From Dyella flava (GTDB lineage Bacteria > Pseudomonadota > Gammaproteobacteria > Xanthomonadales > Rhodanobacteraceae): a DNA stretch of 64,000 bases. Positions 7,650 to 16,496 of this stretch are shown piece by piece. Numbering within the stretch: the stretch's first letter is position 1; each line of letters begins with the position of its first letter. The position numbers were made by a program, and so were the translations under genes. The DNA lies in NCBI RefSeq assembly GCF_016904955.1, contig NZ_JADIKE010000037.1:1-64000 (forward strand). Direction: 5' to 3'. The notes below the pieces were generated by a model, which was not told where the DNA came from, ran no database searches, and saw only the letters and a list, made by a program, of their open reading frames with translations.

Positions 7650-8753
7650 ATGATTTTCGAAACCATCGCCAAAACAGGCCACGAAGAAGTCGTCTTCTGC
7701 CATAACAAAGACGCAGGCCTGAAAGCCATCATTGCGATCCATAACACGGTGCTGGGCCCGGCACTGGGCGGCCTGCGCATGTGGCCGTACAAGACCGAGC
7801 AAGATGCAGTGAACGATGTGCTGCGTCTGTCGCGCGGCATGACCTACAAGAACGCTGTGGCAGGTCTGAACCTGGGCGGCGGCAAGGCGGTGATCATCGG
7901 CGATCCGTCGAAGGACAAGTCCGAAGCGCTGTTCCGCGCCTTCGGCCGTTTCGTCAACTCGCTCAACGGCCGCTACATCACGGCCGAAGACGTGGGCATC
8001 GACGTCAACGACATGGAATACGTGTTCCGTGAAACCGAATACGTGACCGGCGTGCACCAGGTGCATGGCGGTTCGGGCGACCCCTCCCCGTTCACCGCCT
8101 ACGGCACGCTGCAGGGCCTGATGGCTGCGCTGCATTTCAAGCACGGCAACGAAGACGTGGGCAAGTACAGCTACGCCGTGCAGGGTGCGGGCCACGTGGG
8201 CAGCGAATTCATTAAGCTGCTGCGCGAACAGGGCGCGAAGGTGTTCGTCACCGACATCAACAAGGATCTGGTGCAGCGTTGCGTGGATGAGCTGGGCTGC
8301 GAAGCCGTGGGCCTGGACGAAATCTACGACGTCGACGCCGACGTGTACTCGCCGTGCGCCCTGGGCGGTACGGTCAACGAGCAGACCATCGACCGCATCA
8401 AGGCCAAGATCATCTGCGGCGCGGCCAACAACCAGCTGGCCAACGACGCGATCGGCGACGAGCTGACCCGCCGCGGCGTGCTGTACGCGCCGGATTACGC
8501 GGTGAACGCCGGTGGCGTGATGAACGTGTCGCTGGAAATCGACGGCTACAACCGCGAACGTGCGATGCGCATGATGCGCACGATCTACTACAACCTGGGT
8601 CGCATCTTCGAAATCAGCAAGACGCAGAACGTGGCGACCTACAAGGCAGCCGACCGTTTGGCCGAAGAGCGTATCGACGCCATCGGCAAGATCAAGCTGC
8701 CGCACATGGGCAATGGCGCGCCGCGCTTTGCCGGCCGCATGCGTGGACAGTAA
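7650..8753 (+). CDS. Leucine dehydrogenase-family enzyme
   Basis: An NAD-dependent oxidative deaminase of the Glu/Leu/Phe/Val dehydrogenase family, 367 residues and of normal length for leucine/valine dehydrogenases. It turns branched-chain amino acids into 2-oxo acids. The N-terminal part has GPALGGLRMWPY, the substrate-side Lys at residue 67 (TYKNAV) and the catalytic Lys at 79 (GGGKAVI). The C-terminal Rossmann part has QGAGHVG near residues 180-186 and APDYAVNAGGVMNV. The product feeds the branched-chain acyl-CoA routes represented by icmF and the liu genes nearby. It is monocistronic with its own terminator. The choice between Leu, Val and Phe cannot be settled here. Confidence 0.9.
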   Translation: MIFETIAKTGHEEVVFCHNKDAGLKAIIAIHNTVLGPALGGLRMWPYKTEQDAVNDVLRLSRGMTYKNAVAGLNLGGGKAVIIGDPSKDKSEALFRAFGRFVNSLNGRYITAEDVGIDVNDMEYVFRETEYVTGVHQVHGGSGDPSPFTAYGTLQGLMAALHFKHGNEDVGKYSYAVQGAGHVGSEFIKLLREQGAKVFVTDINKDLVQRCVDELGCEAVGLDEIYDVDADVYSPCALGGTVNEQTIDRIKAKIICGAANNQLANDAIGDELTRRGVLYAPDYAVNAGGVMNVSLEIDGYNRERAMRMMRTIYYNLGRIFEISKTQNVATYKAADRLAEERIDAIGKIKLPHMGNGAPRFAGRMRGQ

Positions 8754-8773
8754 TCGACGCAGTTGATGTAACG

Positions 8774-8804
8774 AAAAAGCCGCCGGTTTCCGGCGGCTTT
8801 TTTT
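8774..8804 (+). terminator. Intrinsic terminator
   Basis: The stem AAAGCCGCCGG / CCGGCGGCTTT with a TTT loop and a following T run ends the dehydrogenase gene. It lies just before the end of the convergent TPR gene and may serve both. Confidence 0.9.
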
Positions 8805-8813
8805 ATGGCGTGA

Positions 8814-10427
8814 TCATCCGTGCCCGCTCGCTGCCGCGTGCGTCATTGATGGCACTGATGGCGGCTTCATCTGCATGATCCATATCTGTTGGTCCGGCCC
8901 ATTGCCGAACCTGGCGATGAAATCGGATACGGTTTGATCCAATCCAGCGCGCGGTTGCTCGCGCTGGATACGTGCCCGCAGCAGCCAGCCGCGCGGCTCT
9001 TCGGGATGGACCTGCAGCAGGTGATCGGCAATCGCCCAGCCTTTGTCCCAATCGTGTTTCGAGTTGACGTACAAGTTGCCCAATTCGATCAGATCCCAGC
9101 TGTCATCCGGATTGATGCGCATGGCTTGCTCGTAGTCTGCAATGGCCTCATCCGTCTGCCCCATCGATTCGTAGGCGACACCGCGCGCTTCATAGCTGTT
9201 CTCATCCTGCGGCGCCAAGGCAACCAGCGCATTGCCTTCCGACAACGCCCACTGGGGTTGCCCGAGGTCTACCAGATCGGATACGCGCATCTGGCGTTGA
9301 ACGATGGCTGATGGATCAAACCTCAGCACCTCGGAGCGGAAGATGAGCGACAGGTCCGACCGGTAGCAATGTCTTGCCCACCAGCCCGCGCTCATAAGCA
9401 TGCCAACCTTGCCCGGCTGGGCGTAGAGAACTTTGTAAAGTTCGTACTCGCTGGCGGGTAGGCACGGCGTGTCCTCGACAAACTGCTCGCCGCCCGTACT
9501 TTCGGCGCGAAGCACCAGCAAGAGTGGATTTTCCTTCACGTGCCGCTGAGCGGATGCGATCAAGCCCCGCATCGTGGGAACGTCGCCGCCCCACTTGGGT
9601 TGCGCCATCCACACCATGCGCGCGTAGATCATGTAGCTGGCCGGCTCGACCGCAAGGCCTTGCCTGGCAGCGCTTATTGCATAACTGGTGTCGCTGATCA
9701 GCGCCGCAGCGTAAATCATGGCGCCATAGGCAGGCGTAATCCGCGGTTCAAGTTTGACCGCAGCATCCAGATCGGCGCGTCCCCGTTGCAACAAGCGGTC
9801 CATCGAATCAAGCGCCGATTGCGGCGTGTTGGCAGCGTAATCGTTGCCACGTGCTTGCTGTGCCATGGCGACATAAGCCATGCCGCTTGCCGCCAGCGCA
9901 AAGGGGCTGTTGGGATCTTGACGCTTCCACGCATCCATCAGCCCACGGACCGTATCCGATCCATTCGCGAAGTCGATGTTGAAGGTACGGTCCAGCACAT
10001 CTTGCGCATCCGGCGCAGTGCGCGGGGTACGCATGATGTCATCGAGGCGGCGATCCAATTCGGCTGTATGTCCGGCGCGGATCAGCTGAAAGGCTTCTTC
10101 CTGCTTGATGGCCGGATCCAAAGCGTAACGGCAATACGCGCTCGTCGCCGCATCGGACCAATCGAGCCCCGGCGGATTGGGATATGCAAGGCAACGCTGC
10201 AAGGGATCGGCGATGGCTTCGGCTTTCCGCGCGTCGCTCAGGAACTGCTGAAGTTGCGCGTCGGAAAACAGCGGCTTCGGTGGCTTGTAGGGCGGCGGCC
10301 GCCGAAACACGGTACGGGGAACGGCCGGTGCCGTTGGTTCGATCCTTGAAAGCCGATGGGACATAAAACAGGCGGCGCCGATCAAGACGGCTCCTGCCAG
10401 CGACAGCCAAAGCACGCGCGCAGTCAT
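8814..10427 (-). CDS. Membrane-anchored TPR-repeat protein
   Basis: A 537-residue protein of unknown job. One N-terminal membrane segment (residues about 4-22) is followed by a Pro-rich stretch (FRRPPPYKPPKP) and then helical repeats. The clearest TPR units lie near residues 405-475 (NSYEARGVAYESMGQTDEAI, YEQAMRINPDDSWDLIELG). The central part (DPNSPFALAASGMAYVAMA, ARGNDYAANTP) resembles proteins annotated as DUF4034; I hold that only loosely. It is probably inner-membrane with the repeats in the periplasm. The ATG at 10427 has GGGGGAAG upstream and overlaps the stop of the preceding small frame (ATGA). Confidence 0.8.
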   Translation of the reverse strand: MTARVLWLSLAGAVLIGAACFMSHRLSRIEPTAPAVPRTVFRRPPPYKPPKPLFSDAQLQQFLSDARKAEAIADPLQRCLAYPNPPGLDWSDAATSAYCRYALDPAIKQEEAFQLIRAGHTAELDRRLDDIMRTPRTAPDAQDVLDRTFNIDFANGSDTVRGLMDAWKRQDPNSPFALAASGMAYVAMAQQARGNDYAANTPQSALDSMDRLLQRGRADLDAAVKLEPRITPAYGAMIYAAALISDTSYAISAARQGLAVEPASYMIYARMVWMAQPKWGGDVPTMRGLIASAQRHVKENPLLLVLRAESTGGEQFVEDTPCLPASEYELYKVLYAQPGKVGMLMSAGWWARHCYRSDLSLIFRSEVLRFDPSAIVQRQMRVSDLVDLGQPQWALSEGNALVALAPQDENSYEARGVAYESMGQTDEAIADYEQAMRINPDDSWDLIELGNLYVNSKHDWDKGWAIADHLLQVHPEEPRGWLLRARIQREQPRAGLDQTVSDFIARFGNGPDQQIWIMQMKPPSVPSMTHAAASGHG

Positions 10428-10804
10428 GTCTTCCCCCTATTGACCCGATGAAACTTGCACGGCCGGGTCAAATCCGCAAGCGGTCCCATCCAGGCCGCCT
10501 CCCCATGGGTGAACCATGGCGCCACCCACGCGCCAACCCAACTGGGGTGATACCCGGCCCGCGCCTTTGGCACTACGGGTGTCGGCGCATACCGGTTTTC
10601 AAGGTAAGGATCCGCGCTGAAATGTGATCCACCGCGTATAGAAATCCGTTCTTCAACGTCCGGCGCATACAGTTCTGCTAGACTCCCGACTCGTAAGAAA
10701 ATGTGCCGCAAGTCTTTGCCCGAACCGGCAAAAAACCGGCCTATTTCGAGCGCTAAGGGGGCCCGCTTCGCGGGTGCAGTACAAAAAATATCTTCACGGC
10801 CCAC
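10424..10804 (-). CDS. Hypothetical protein, possibly a gene remnant
   Basis: A frame of up to 126 residues whose stop overlaps the start of the TPR gene (ATGA), the arrangement of translationally coupled genes. Its second half (ERISIRGGSHFSADPYLENR, then PTPVVPKARAGYHPSWVGAW) has ordinary protein composition with many aromatic residues. I do not recognise a family. The N-terminal 45 residues look less protein-like and there is no clear ribosome site at 10804, so the true start may be internal (GTG) or the frame may be the tail of a decayed longer gene. Confidence 0.4.
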   Translation of the reverse strand: MGREDIFCTAPAKRAPLALEIGRFFAGSGKDLRHIFLRVGSLAELYAPDVEERISIRGGSHFSADPYLENRYAPTPVVPKARAGYHPSWVGAWVAPWFTHGEAAWMGPLADLTRPCKFHRVNRGKT

Positions 10805-10914
10805 GCGTCACCGGCTGTCTTCTGTTTACCATCACGGTTACGGAGGGCTGGGGAGCCGGCAATGGATTCGCGTACGCGTGGGAAACGCGGGATACAAGAG
10901 CAGGTTGAGTAGGT

Positions 10915-11184
10915 ATGAGCGCAATCATGGAAACCGGGATCAGCGATGAGGACATCCTGTTCAGGCTGAAGGATGTGCTGCGCGAGACGTTTGAGATCGA
11001 TCCGTCCAGGGTCCACCCGGATACTCACCTGTTCACCGATCTGGAATTGGACAGCATTGATGCCGTCGACCTGGCGATCCAGGTGCAGGACATGACCGGC
11101 ATGCGCATCAAGCCCGAGGACTTCAAGAACGTACGAACGGTGGGCGACGTGGTCGCCACGGTCCGTATGCTGCTGACGCGCTGA
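10915..11184 (+). CDS. Acyl carrier protein, first of two in the aryl-polyene-type cluster
   Basis: An 89-residue ACP that would carry the growing polyene chain on phosphopantetheine. Ser47 in DLELDSIDAVDL is the attachment site; helix II (SIDAVDLAIQVQDM) and the C-terminal FKNVRTVGDVV are typical. It opens the polyene operon. The upstream region (10805-10914) separates it from the divergent minus-strand frame, so its promoter should lie there. Two ACPs are usual in aryl polyene clusters (ApeE/ApeF in E. coli). Confidence 0.92.
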   Translation: MSAIMETGISDEDILFRLKDVLRETFEIDPSRVHPDTHLFTDLELDSIDAVDLAIQVQDMTGMRIKPEDFKNVRTVGDVVATVRMLLTR

Positions 11185-11192
11185 CGACGTTC

Positions 11193-11975
11193 ATGCTGCA
11201 TGCGCCCGAATCCGTCGCAGCAAGCTTCCGGCCCTGCGCGCTGATCCCCATCTACAACCACAAGGACACCATCACCGAAACGGTGCATGGGCTGCGCGCG
11301 CACGGTCTGCCGGTGGTGATCGTGGATGACGGCAGCAACGACGCCACGCGCGCAGTGCTGCGTGCGCTGGCCAGCAAGGAAGACGCGGTCAAACTGATAC
11401 GCCTGCCGCGCAACGGCGGTAAAGGCCGCGCCTTGACCGCGGGACTGATCGCGGCGCGCGATGCCGGCTACACACATGCCTTGCAGATCGATGCGGACGG
11501 CCAGCACAACGTAGGCGACGTACCGCGATTTCTTGCCGAAGGCCAAAACGATCCGCACGCGCTGATCTGCGGCCACCCGCTCTACGATGAAAGTGTGCCG
11601 CGCGCACGGCTGTATGGGCGCTATGTCACGCATGTCTGCGTGTGGCTGGAAACGCTGTCGTTCACGCTGCGTGATTCGATGTGCGGTTACCGTCTGTACC
11701 CGCTGGATGCAACCTGTGCCGAAATCGACCGCGCGCCACTGCCCGCGCGCATGGATTTCGATACGGAGGTGGCGGTGCGGCTGATCTGGCGCGGCGTACC
11801 GGTGCGCAATCTACCTACCCGGGTGATTTACCCGGAAAACGGCCTCTCCCATTTCCGCATGCTGCACGACAACCTGCGCATCTCCGCCATGCATACCCGC
11901 CTGCTGCTTGGGATGCTGCCGCGCGCGCCGATGCTGTTGTGGCGCAAGCGCAGGAGGGCGGCATGGGTGGCATGA
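11193..11975 (+). CDS. Family 2 glycosyltransferase of the polyene cluster
   Basis: A 260-residue GT-A-fold glycosyltransferase with VVIVDDGSNDAT for nucleotide-sugar binding (residues about 40-51) and a DXD-type motif in LQIDADGQHN. The C-terminus is basic (WRKRRR). It starts eight bases after the ACP stop. In E. coli-type aryl polyene clusters a glycosyltransferase domain is fused to a lipid A-type acyltransferase (ApeJ); here the two are separate genes 7.5 kb apart in the same operon. It would attach a sugar to the lipid head group; donor and acceptor are unknown. Confidence 0.88.
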   Translation: MLHAPESVAASFRPCALIPIYNHKDTITETVHGLRAHGLPVVIVDDGSNDATRAVLRALASKEDAVKLIRLPRNGGKGRALTAGLIAARDAGYTHALQIDADGQHNVGDVPRFLAEGQNDPHALICGHPLYDESVPRARLYGRYVTHVCVWLETLSFTLRDSMCGYRLYPLDATCAEIDRAPLPARMDFDTEVAVRLIWRGVPVRNLPTRVIYPENGLSHFRMLHDNLRISAMHTRLLLGMLPRAPMLLWRKRRRAAWVA

Positions 11976-12000
11976 CCATCTATTCCTTGAGCCGCAAACT

Positions 12001-12199
12001 CCCTCTCCCCTTCGGGGAGAGGGCTGGGGTGAGGGGCCAATCTTGCGATAGACCCTCATCCCAGCACGACAATGATTTTGGCTTTTCGCAAAAAGCACCT
12101 TCATCGCAAGACTGTCCCCTCACCCCAGCCCTCTCCTCGCTCCTCAAAGACGAGCACATCCATGTGCTCTCCCCGCGTGCCCCGAAGGGGAGAGGGAGC
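12001..12199. repeat. Facing palindromic repeats inside the polyene operon
   Basis: Two copies of the dispersed repeat lie head to head in the only sizeable gap of the operon. CCCTCTCCCC-TTC-GGGGAGAGGG sits at 12001-12023. The neighbouring GAGAGGGCTGGGGTGAGGGG with TCTTGCGAT (12017-12051) is mirrored by ATCGCAAGA with CCCCTCACCCCAGCCCTCTC (12102-12135), about 34-base imperfect arms around a 50-base loop. The second copy holds GAGCACATCCATGTGCTC (12152-12169) and ends GGGGAGAGGGAG, nine bases before the next ATG, so the repeat seems to supply the ribosome binding site of the LolA-like gene. Confidence 0.85.
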
Positions 12200-12208
12200 T
12201 GGTTTGCG

Positions 12209-12817
12209 ATGCGTGGCTGGATTGCGCTGTTATTGATGCTGTTCGCTTGTTTCAACGTCCAAGCGCAATCACCGGTCCTGCTTCACACAGTCCTGAACCA
12301 GCTCAGCCAACACACCGCCGTACGCGCCGCCTTCACCCAGCAACGCCAGAACCCTGCCCTGGCAACACCGCAGAACAGCAGCGGACAGCTGTTGTTCGTG
12401 ACCGGTCACGGCATGCTGTGGCAAGTGCAGCAGCCTTATCAGGAAACGCTGGCGCTTACCGGCAACCAGACCGTACGAATCGATGCATCTGGCCATGTCC
12501 AACCCGTGCGCAATGAACGCGGCGTCAGCCAGATTTCACAGATGCTGCAATCCATGCTGGCCGGCCAGCTTGATGCGGTGATGCGGCAGTTCAACGTCAG
12601 CGCCGATGGCACGGCCGCGCAATGGACGCTGCATTTCACTCCCAAGCAGGCGCGCGTGGCGCAGGTGCTGCGCAGCATCCAGCTTGACGGCGACGCCTAT
12701 CTGCAAGGTATTCGCATTGATATGCAGGACGGCACGCTCACCGATATCCGCATGACCAATACGCGCGAGGCCGGCCCGCTGAGCGAGCTGGAAAAGCACG
12801 CGCTCGGCCTGCCATGA
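12209..12817 (+). CDS. LolA-like outer membrane lipoprotein carrier of the polyene cluster
   Basis: A 202-residue periplasmic protein with a signal peptide (residues 1-18, ending FNVQAQ). The body is LolA-like: AVRAAFTQQRQNP near the start, SGQLLFVTGHGMLWQVQQPY (the beta-strand with Trp common in LolA) and DGTLTDIRMTNTREAGPLSE near the end. Aryl polyene clusters carry such a gene next to the RND exporter, and together they are thought to move the finished lipid to the outer membrane. The ATG at 12209 is supported by the GGGGAGAGGGAG of the upstream repeat. The stop overlaps the next start (ATGA). Confidence 0.88.
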   Translation: MRGWIALLLMLFACFNVQAQSPVLLHTVLNQLSQHTAVRAAFTQQRQNPALATPQNSSGQLLFVTGHGMLWQVQQPYQETLALTGNQTVRIDASGHVQPVRNERGVSQISQMLQSMLAGQLDAVMRQFNVSADGTAAQWTLHFTPKQARVAQVLRSIQLDGDAYLQGIRIDMQDGTLTDIRMTNTREAGPLSELEKHALGLP

Positions 12818-15177
12818 AGCAACGAAGTCTGTGGCTGCGCGCAGGATGGTTTGCGGTGGCGACCTTGCTGATCGCCTTGCTCGGCGCGTGGCTGTTATTC
12901 GGCCGCGACCGTTCGCCGATCCAGACCGATCTGCTGGCCATGCTGCCGGCCACCGAACGCAACCCGCTGGCGGAAGTGGCCGCGCAGCGATTGGCGCACG
13001 CCGATGGTGATCGGGTCATCGTGTTGGTCGCCAACGCCGATGACGATCGCGCCAAGGCCGCCGCGCGCGAGCTTGGTCATGTACTGGCGCATGACGATGT
13101 GTTTGCCTCGGTCACCGCCGAATTACCGCCGTTCGATCTGCAACAGCTGATCACCCCTTACCTGGCGCATCGCTTCAGCCTGCTTACCGATGCCGATCGC
13201 ACGGCGCTGGCAAACGCCAGCTACGACCCGGCGCAGGCCCTGGCGCAGCGCGTCAACGAACCGTTCGCGACCGGCGTAGGTACACGCTTGCAGGACGATC
13301 CCTTCGGTTGGCTGCAACATTGGCTGGATCAGCAACCGTGGAGCCGCTCGCCACTGGTGCCGGAAGACAATCTGCTGACGGCGCATCGCGATAACGTCAG
13401 CTACGTGCTGGTCACGGCCACGCTGGATGGTTCCGCTTATGACGACGCCATCCAGAGACGCGCATTGCATGCCCTGGGCGATGCCGAACGCACGATCGAA
13501 CACGATCAACCTGGCACGCGCGTGCTGCGCACCGGCGCGCTGTTCTACGCTGCCGCTGCACGCGCTGGCGCAGAACATGATGTGCATCTGGTCGGACTGG
13601 TTTCCACTTTCGGCATTGCTCTGCTTTTGCTGGGCGTGTTCCGCTCGCCCGGTCCGCTGCTGCTGGCGTTTCTGTCCACCGCGATCGGCGTGATGGCGGC
13701 GACCACCGTAAGCGTGCTGATCTTTGGCCAGATCTATCTGCTCACGCTGGTGTTCGGCGCAGCCTTGCTGGGTGAAGCGGTCGATTATTCCATTCAGTAT
13801 CTGAGTGCGCGCGCGAATGCCGGCGATGCGTGGGAACCGCGCCAGGGCCTGCGTCAGGTGCGCCCTGCCCTGTTGCTGGCGCTGGGAACATCCTTGCTGG
13901 GTTACGCCTTGCTCGGACTGGTGCCGTTTTCGGCCTTGCGCCAGATGGCCTGCTTCGCGATGACCGGCATGACCGTGGCATGCCTGAGCGTGTTCGGCTT
14001 GTTGCCGGCCTTGCTGCAAGGTCCGGCCAAACCGTTGTCGCAGGCGTCGGTGCGTGGTGCGCTTGCCGTGCAGAATCTTGTCGCACGCATGGCATCGGGA
14101 AAGCGCGGCATCGCGCTCGCGGTCGTCGCCTTGCTGCTGGCCATACCCGGCTGGTGGCAGCTGCGTCACGACGACGATGTGCATCTGCTGATCTCGCCGC
14201 CTGCGGTGTTGTCCCAGCAGGAAAGACAAATCCGCGACATTACCGGCCTGGGCAACGGCACGCAGTTCTATCTGGTGCAAGGCGCGAACCAGGAGCAGGT
14301 TCTGCAACGCGAAGAAGCCTTGGAACTGCGCCTGCAACAGCTAGTCGACGCCAACCGGTTGCAGGGGTGGCTGGGCCTGGCCGGCATGGTGCCTTCGCTG
14401 CAACGGCAGCGAGCCGATCAGCGCTTGCTGGCGCCGCTGTTCACCCAACCCGATCGTATGCGCCAATGGCTGAGCAGCGCAGGCTTTCGCGTTGCCGACA
14501 TCGAGCCTTTCATCGATGCCTGGCCAGGTACGCCGCTTGATTTGCAGACATGGCTGAAAAGCCCACTCGCCACACCATTCCGTTATCTGTGGATGGGCGA
14601 TGCGGTGCACGATGGCGCCGCGTCCCTGGTGTTGCCGCAAGGCGATGCTCCGAGCGCACTGCTGCAACACGCCGCCTCCGGCTTGCCTGGCGTCACGCTG
14701 GTCGACAAACCTGCCAGCATTTCTGCACTGTTCGGCCGTTATCGTCACTACGCCAGCATCTGGTTGCTGGCGGCGATCGTGCTGATCGTGCCGGTGTTTG
14801 GCTGGCGCTATGGCTTGCACAATGTGCCGCGTGTGCTGGCGCCGCCGGTGCTCGGTATCGGCCTGGCGCTGGCGATGCTGGGTTATCTGCATCAGCCGCT
14901 CACCCTGTTTCACTGGATGGCGCTGATGCTGGTGCTTGGCGTCGGCGCGAACTACGCCGTGTTCCTGCGCGAGGGTGAACCGCACGTGGTACATCGCCCG
15001 GGTGCGATGTATGCGAGCGTGCTGCTTTCCGCGATCACCGCCTTGCTGTCGTTCGGCTTGCTGGCGTTGAGTTCTATGCCCGCGCTGCGCGACTTTGGCC
15101 TTACCTTGCTGCTGGGTATCGGCTTTACCGCCTTGCTCGTACCGACCAGCGTGATACACCGGGCCACTTCCTCATGA
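12814..15177 (+). CDS. RND/MMPL-family exporter of the polyene cluster
   Basis: A 787-residue inner-membrane transporter with the MMPL layout. A first membrane helix (about 10-30) is followed by a large periplasmic domain (about 31-245) and a helix bundle (about 250-395, with FGAALLGEAVDYSIQYL carrying the acidic residue expected in helix 4). A further helix (about 425-440) and a second periplasmic domain follow, then a last bundle (about 655-780, with LMLVLGVGANYAVFL). This is the usual length for the exporters of aryl polyene and xanthomonadin clusters. It should work with the LolA-like protein to deliver the lipid. Energy would come from the proton gradient, as known for the family. Confidence 0.92.
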   Translation: MKQRSLWLRAGWFAVATLLIALLGAWLLFGRDRSPIQTDLLAMLPATERNPLAEVAAQRLAHADGDRVIVLVANADDDRAKAAARELGHVLAHDDVFASVTAELPPFDLQQLITPYLAHRFSLLTDADRTALANASYDPAQALAQRVNEPFATGVGTRLQDDPFGWLQHWLDQQPWSRSPLVPEDNLLTAHRDNVSYVLVTATLDGSAYDDAIQRRALHALGDAERTIEHDQPGTRVLRTGALFYAAAARAGAEHDVHLVGLVSTFGIALLLLGVFRSPGPLLLAFLSTAIGVMAATTVSVLIFGQIYLLTLVFGAALLGEAVDYSIQYLSARANAGDAWEPRQGLRQVRPALLLALGTSLLGYALLGLVPFSALRQMACFAMTGMTVACLSVFGLLPALLQGPAKPLSQASVRGALAVQNLVARMASGKRGIALAVVALLLAIPGWWQLRHDDDVHLLISPPAVLSQQERQIRDITGLGNGTQFYLVQGANQEQVLQREEALELRLQQLVDANRLQGWLGLAGMVPSLQRQRADQRLLAPLFTQPDRMRQWLSSAGFRVADIEPFIDAWPGTPLDLQTWLKSPLATPFRYLWMGDAVHDGAASLVLPQGDAPSALLQHAASGLPGVTLVDKPASISALFGRYRHYASIWLLAAIVLIVPVFGWRYGLHNVPRVLAPPVLGIGLALAMLGYLHQPLTLFHWMALMLVLGVGANYAVFLREGEPHVVHRPGAMYASVLLSAITALLSFGLLALSSMPALRDFGLTLLLGIGFTALLVPTSVIHRATSS

Positions 15178-15208
15178 ACATTGTTTACTTCGCACGGGGC
15201 ATTCGCCG

Positions 15209-16432
15209 ATGAAACGTGTCGTCATCACCGGCATGGGTGGCATCACGCCACTGGGACATGATTGGTCACAGATCGAAGCGCGCTTGCGCGAGGGCCGCAA
15301 TGCGGTGCGCAAGATGCCGGAGTGGGATTTCTTCGATTCCTTGAATAGCCGGCTGGGCTGTCCGGTCGATGACTTCCAATTGCCTGACTGGCCGCGCAAG
15401 CATCTGCGCTCGATGGGCCGCGTCGCCCAATTGGCTGTCGCGGCCAGCGAACACGCCTTGCGCGACGCCGGCTTGCACGGCGATGCCAGCATCGGCGACG
15501 GGCGCATGGGCGTGGCGTACGGCTCATCCGGCGGCAGCATCGATCCGATCCGCGTGATGGGCCGCATGCTGGAAACCGGCTCCATGCAGGGCGTTACCGC
15601 AACCAGCTATGTGCAGATGATGGCGCACACCACGGCGGTGAATGTCGGCGTGTTCTTCGGCTTGAAGGGACGCATCCTGCCTACGTCAAGCGCCTGTACC
15701 TCCGGTAGCCAGGCGATCGGCTACGGCTACGAAACCATCCAGCAGGGCAAGCAAAAGCTGATGCTGTGCGGCGGCGCGGAAGAGCTGTCCGGTCCCAGCG
15801 TGGCGGTGTTCGATACCTTGTTCGCCACCAGCACGCGCAATGACGAAGCGAACCTTACCCCGCGCCCCTTCGATCGCAGCCGCGATGGACTGGTGGTCGG
15901 CGAAGGTGCGGCCACGCTCGTGCTGGAGGAATACGAACATGCGCGCGCACGCGGCGCGCGCATTTACGCGGAAGTGGTCGGCTTCGGCTGCAACTCCGAT
16001 GGCAATCACATTACCCAACCAACCAGCGAAACCATGGCCACAGCGATGCAGCTGGCCTTGCAGGACGCACAGCTTTCGCCCGCCGCCATCGGCTATGTCA
16101 GTGCGCATGGCACCGCTACGGATCGTGGTGATGTCGCGGAGAGTCATGCGACCGCGAATGTGCTTGGTACGCGCGTGCCGGTCAGCTCGATGAAGAGCTA
16201 TGTCGGCCACACGCTGGGCGCCTGTGGCGCGCTGGAATCATGGTGGGCGGTGGCGATGATGCGTCAAGGCTGGTTTGCGCCGACCATCAATTTGACGGAA
16301 ACAGACCCGGCTTGTGCGGAACTGGATTACATCGTTGGAGCGGGACGTGCGATCCAGGCGGATTATGTGATGAACAATAACTTTGCGTTTGGCGGGATCA
16401 ATACCTCGCTGATTTTCAAGGCGTGGAACTGA
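15209..16432 (+). CDS. Beta-ketoacyl-ACP synthase (FabF-like), polyene chain extension
   Basis: A 407-residue condensing enzyme with the complete triad: Cys163 in SSACTSGSQ, His300 in SAHGTATDRGD and His334 in YVGHTLGACG, plus the NNNFAFGG loop at the C-terminus. It condenses malonyl-ACP with the growing chain. The neighbouring gene encodes a chain-length factor, so this one is the likely partner in a KS-CLF heterodimer, as in the E. coli system where one ketosynthase pairs with ApeC. It starts 31 bases after the exporter stop, one of the few non-overlapping junctions in the operon. Confidence 0.95.
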   Translation: MKRVVITGMGGITPLGHDWSQIEARLREGRNAVRKMPEWDFFDSLNSRLGCPVDDFQLPDWPRKHLRSMGRVAQLAVAASEHALRDAGLHGDASIGDGRMGVAYGSSGGSIDPIRVMGRMLETGSMQGVTATSYVQMMAHTTAVNVGVFFGLKGRILPTSSACTSGSQAIGYGYETIQQGKQKLMLCGGAEELSGPSVAVFDTLFATSTRNDEANLTPRPFDRSRDGLVVGEGAATLVLEEYEHARARGARIYAEVVGFGCNSDGNHITQPTSETMATAMQLALQDAQLSPAAIGYVSAHGTATDRGDVAESHATANVLGTRVPVSSMKSYVGHTLGACGALESWWAVAMMRQGWFAPTINLTETDPACAELDYIVGAGRAIQADYVMNNNFAFGGINTSLIFKAWN

Positions 16433-16440
16433 AACTGCTT

Positions 16441-16471
16441 TTCTCCCTCTCTCCTGCGGAGAGAGGGAGAA
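16441..16471. repeat. Perfect hairpin between operon genes
   Basis: A 14-base stem TTCTCCCTCTCTCC / GGAGAGAGGGAGAA with a TGC loop lies eight bases after the ketosynthase stop. It is a variant of the CTCTCCCC repeat family. No T-tract follows, so it is unlikely to terminate fully but could modulate read-through into the chain-length-factor gene. Confidence 0.8.
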
Positions 16472-16496
16472 AAGCAGTACGCGGTGACGGGGGTTG

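Noticed and set aside
13123..14337. A 404-codon open frame opposite the RND exporter, and similar frames opposite the leucine dehydrogenase (7488-8705) and thiolase (28285-29490)
   Set aside because: All are antisense to well-supported genes, with Gln/His/Arg-rich or Ala/His/Val-rich translations and no start signals.
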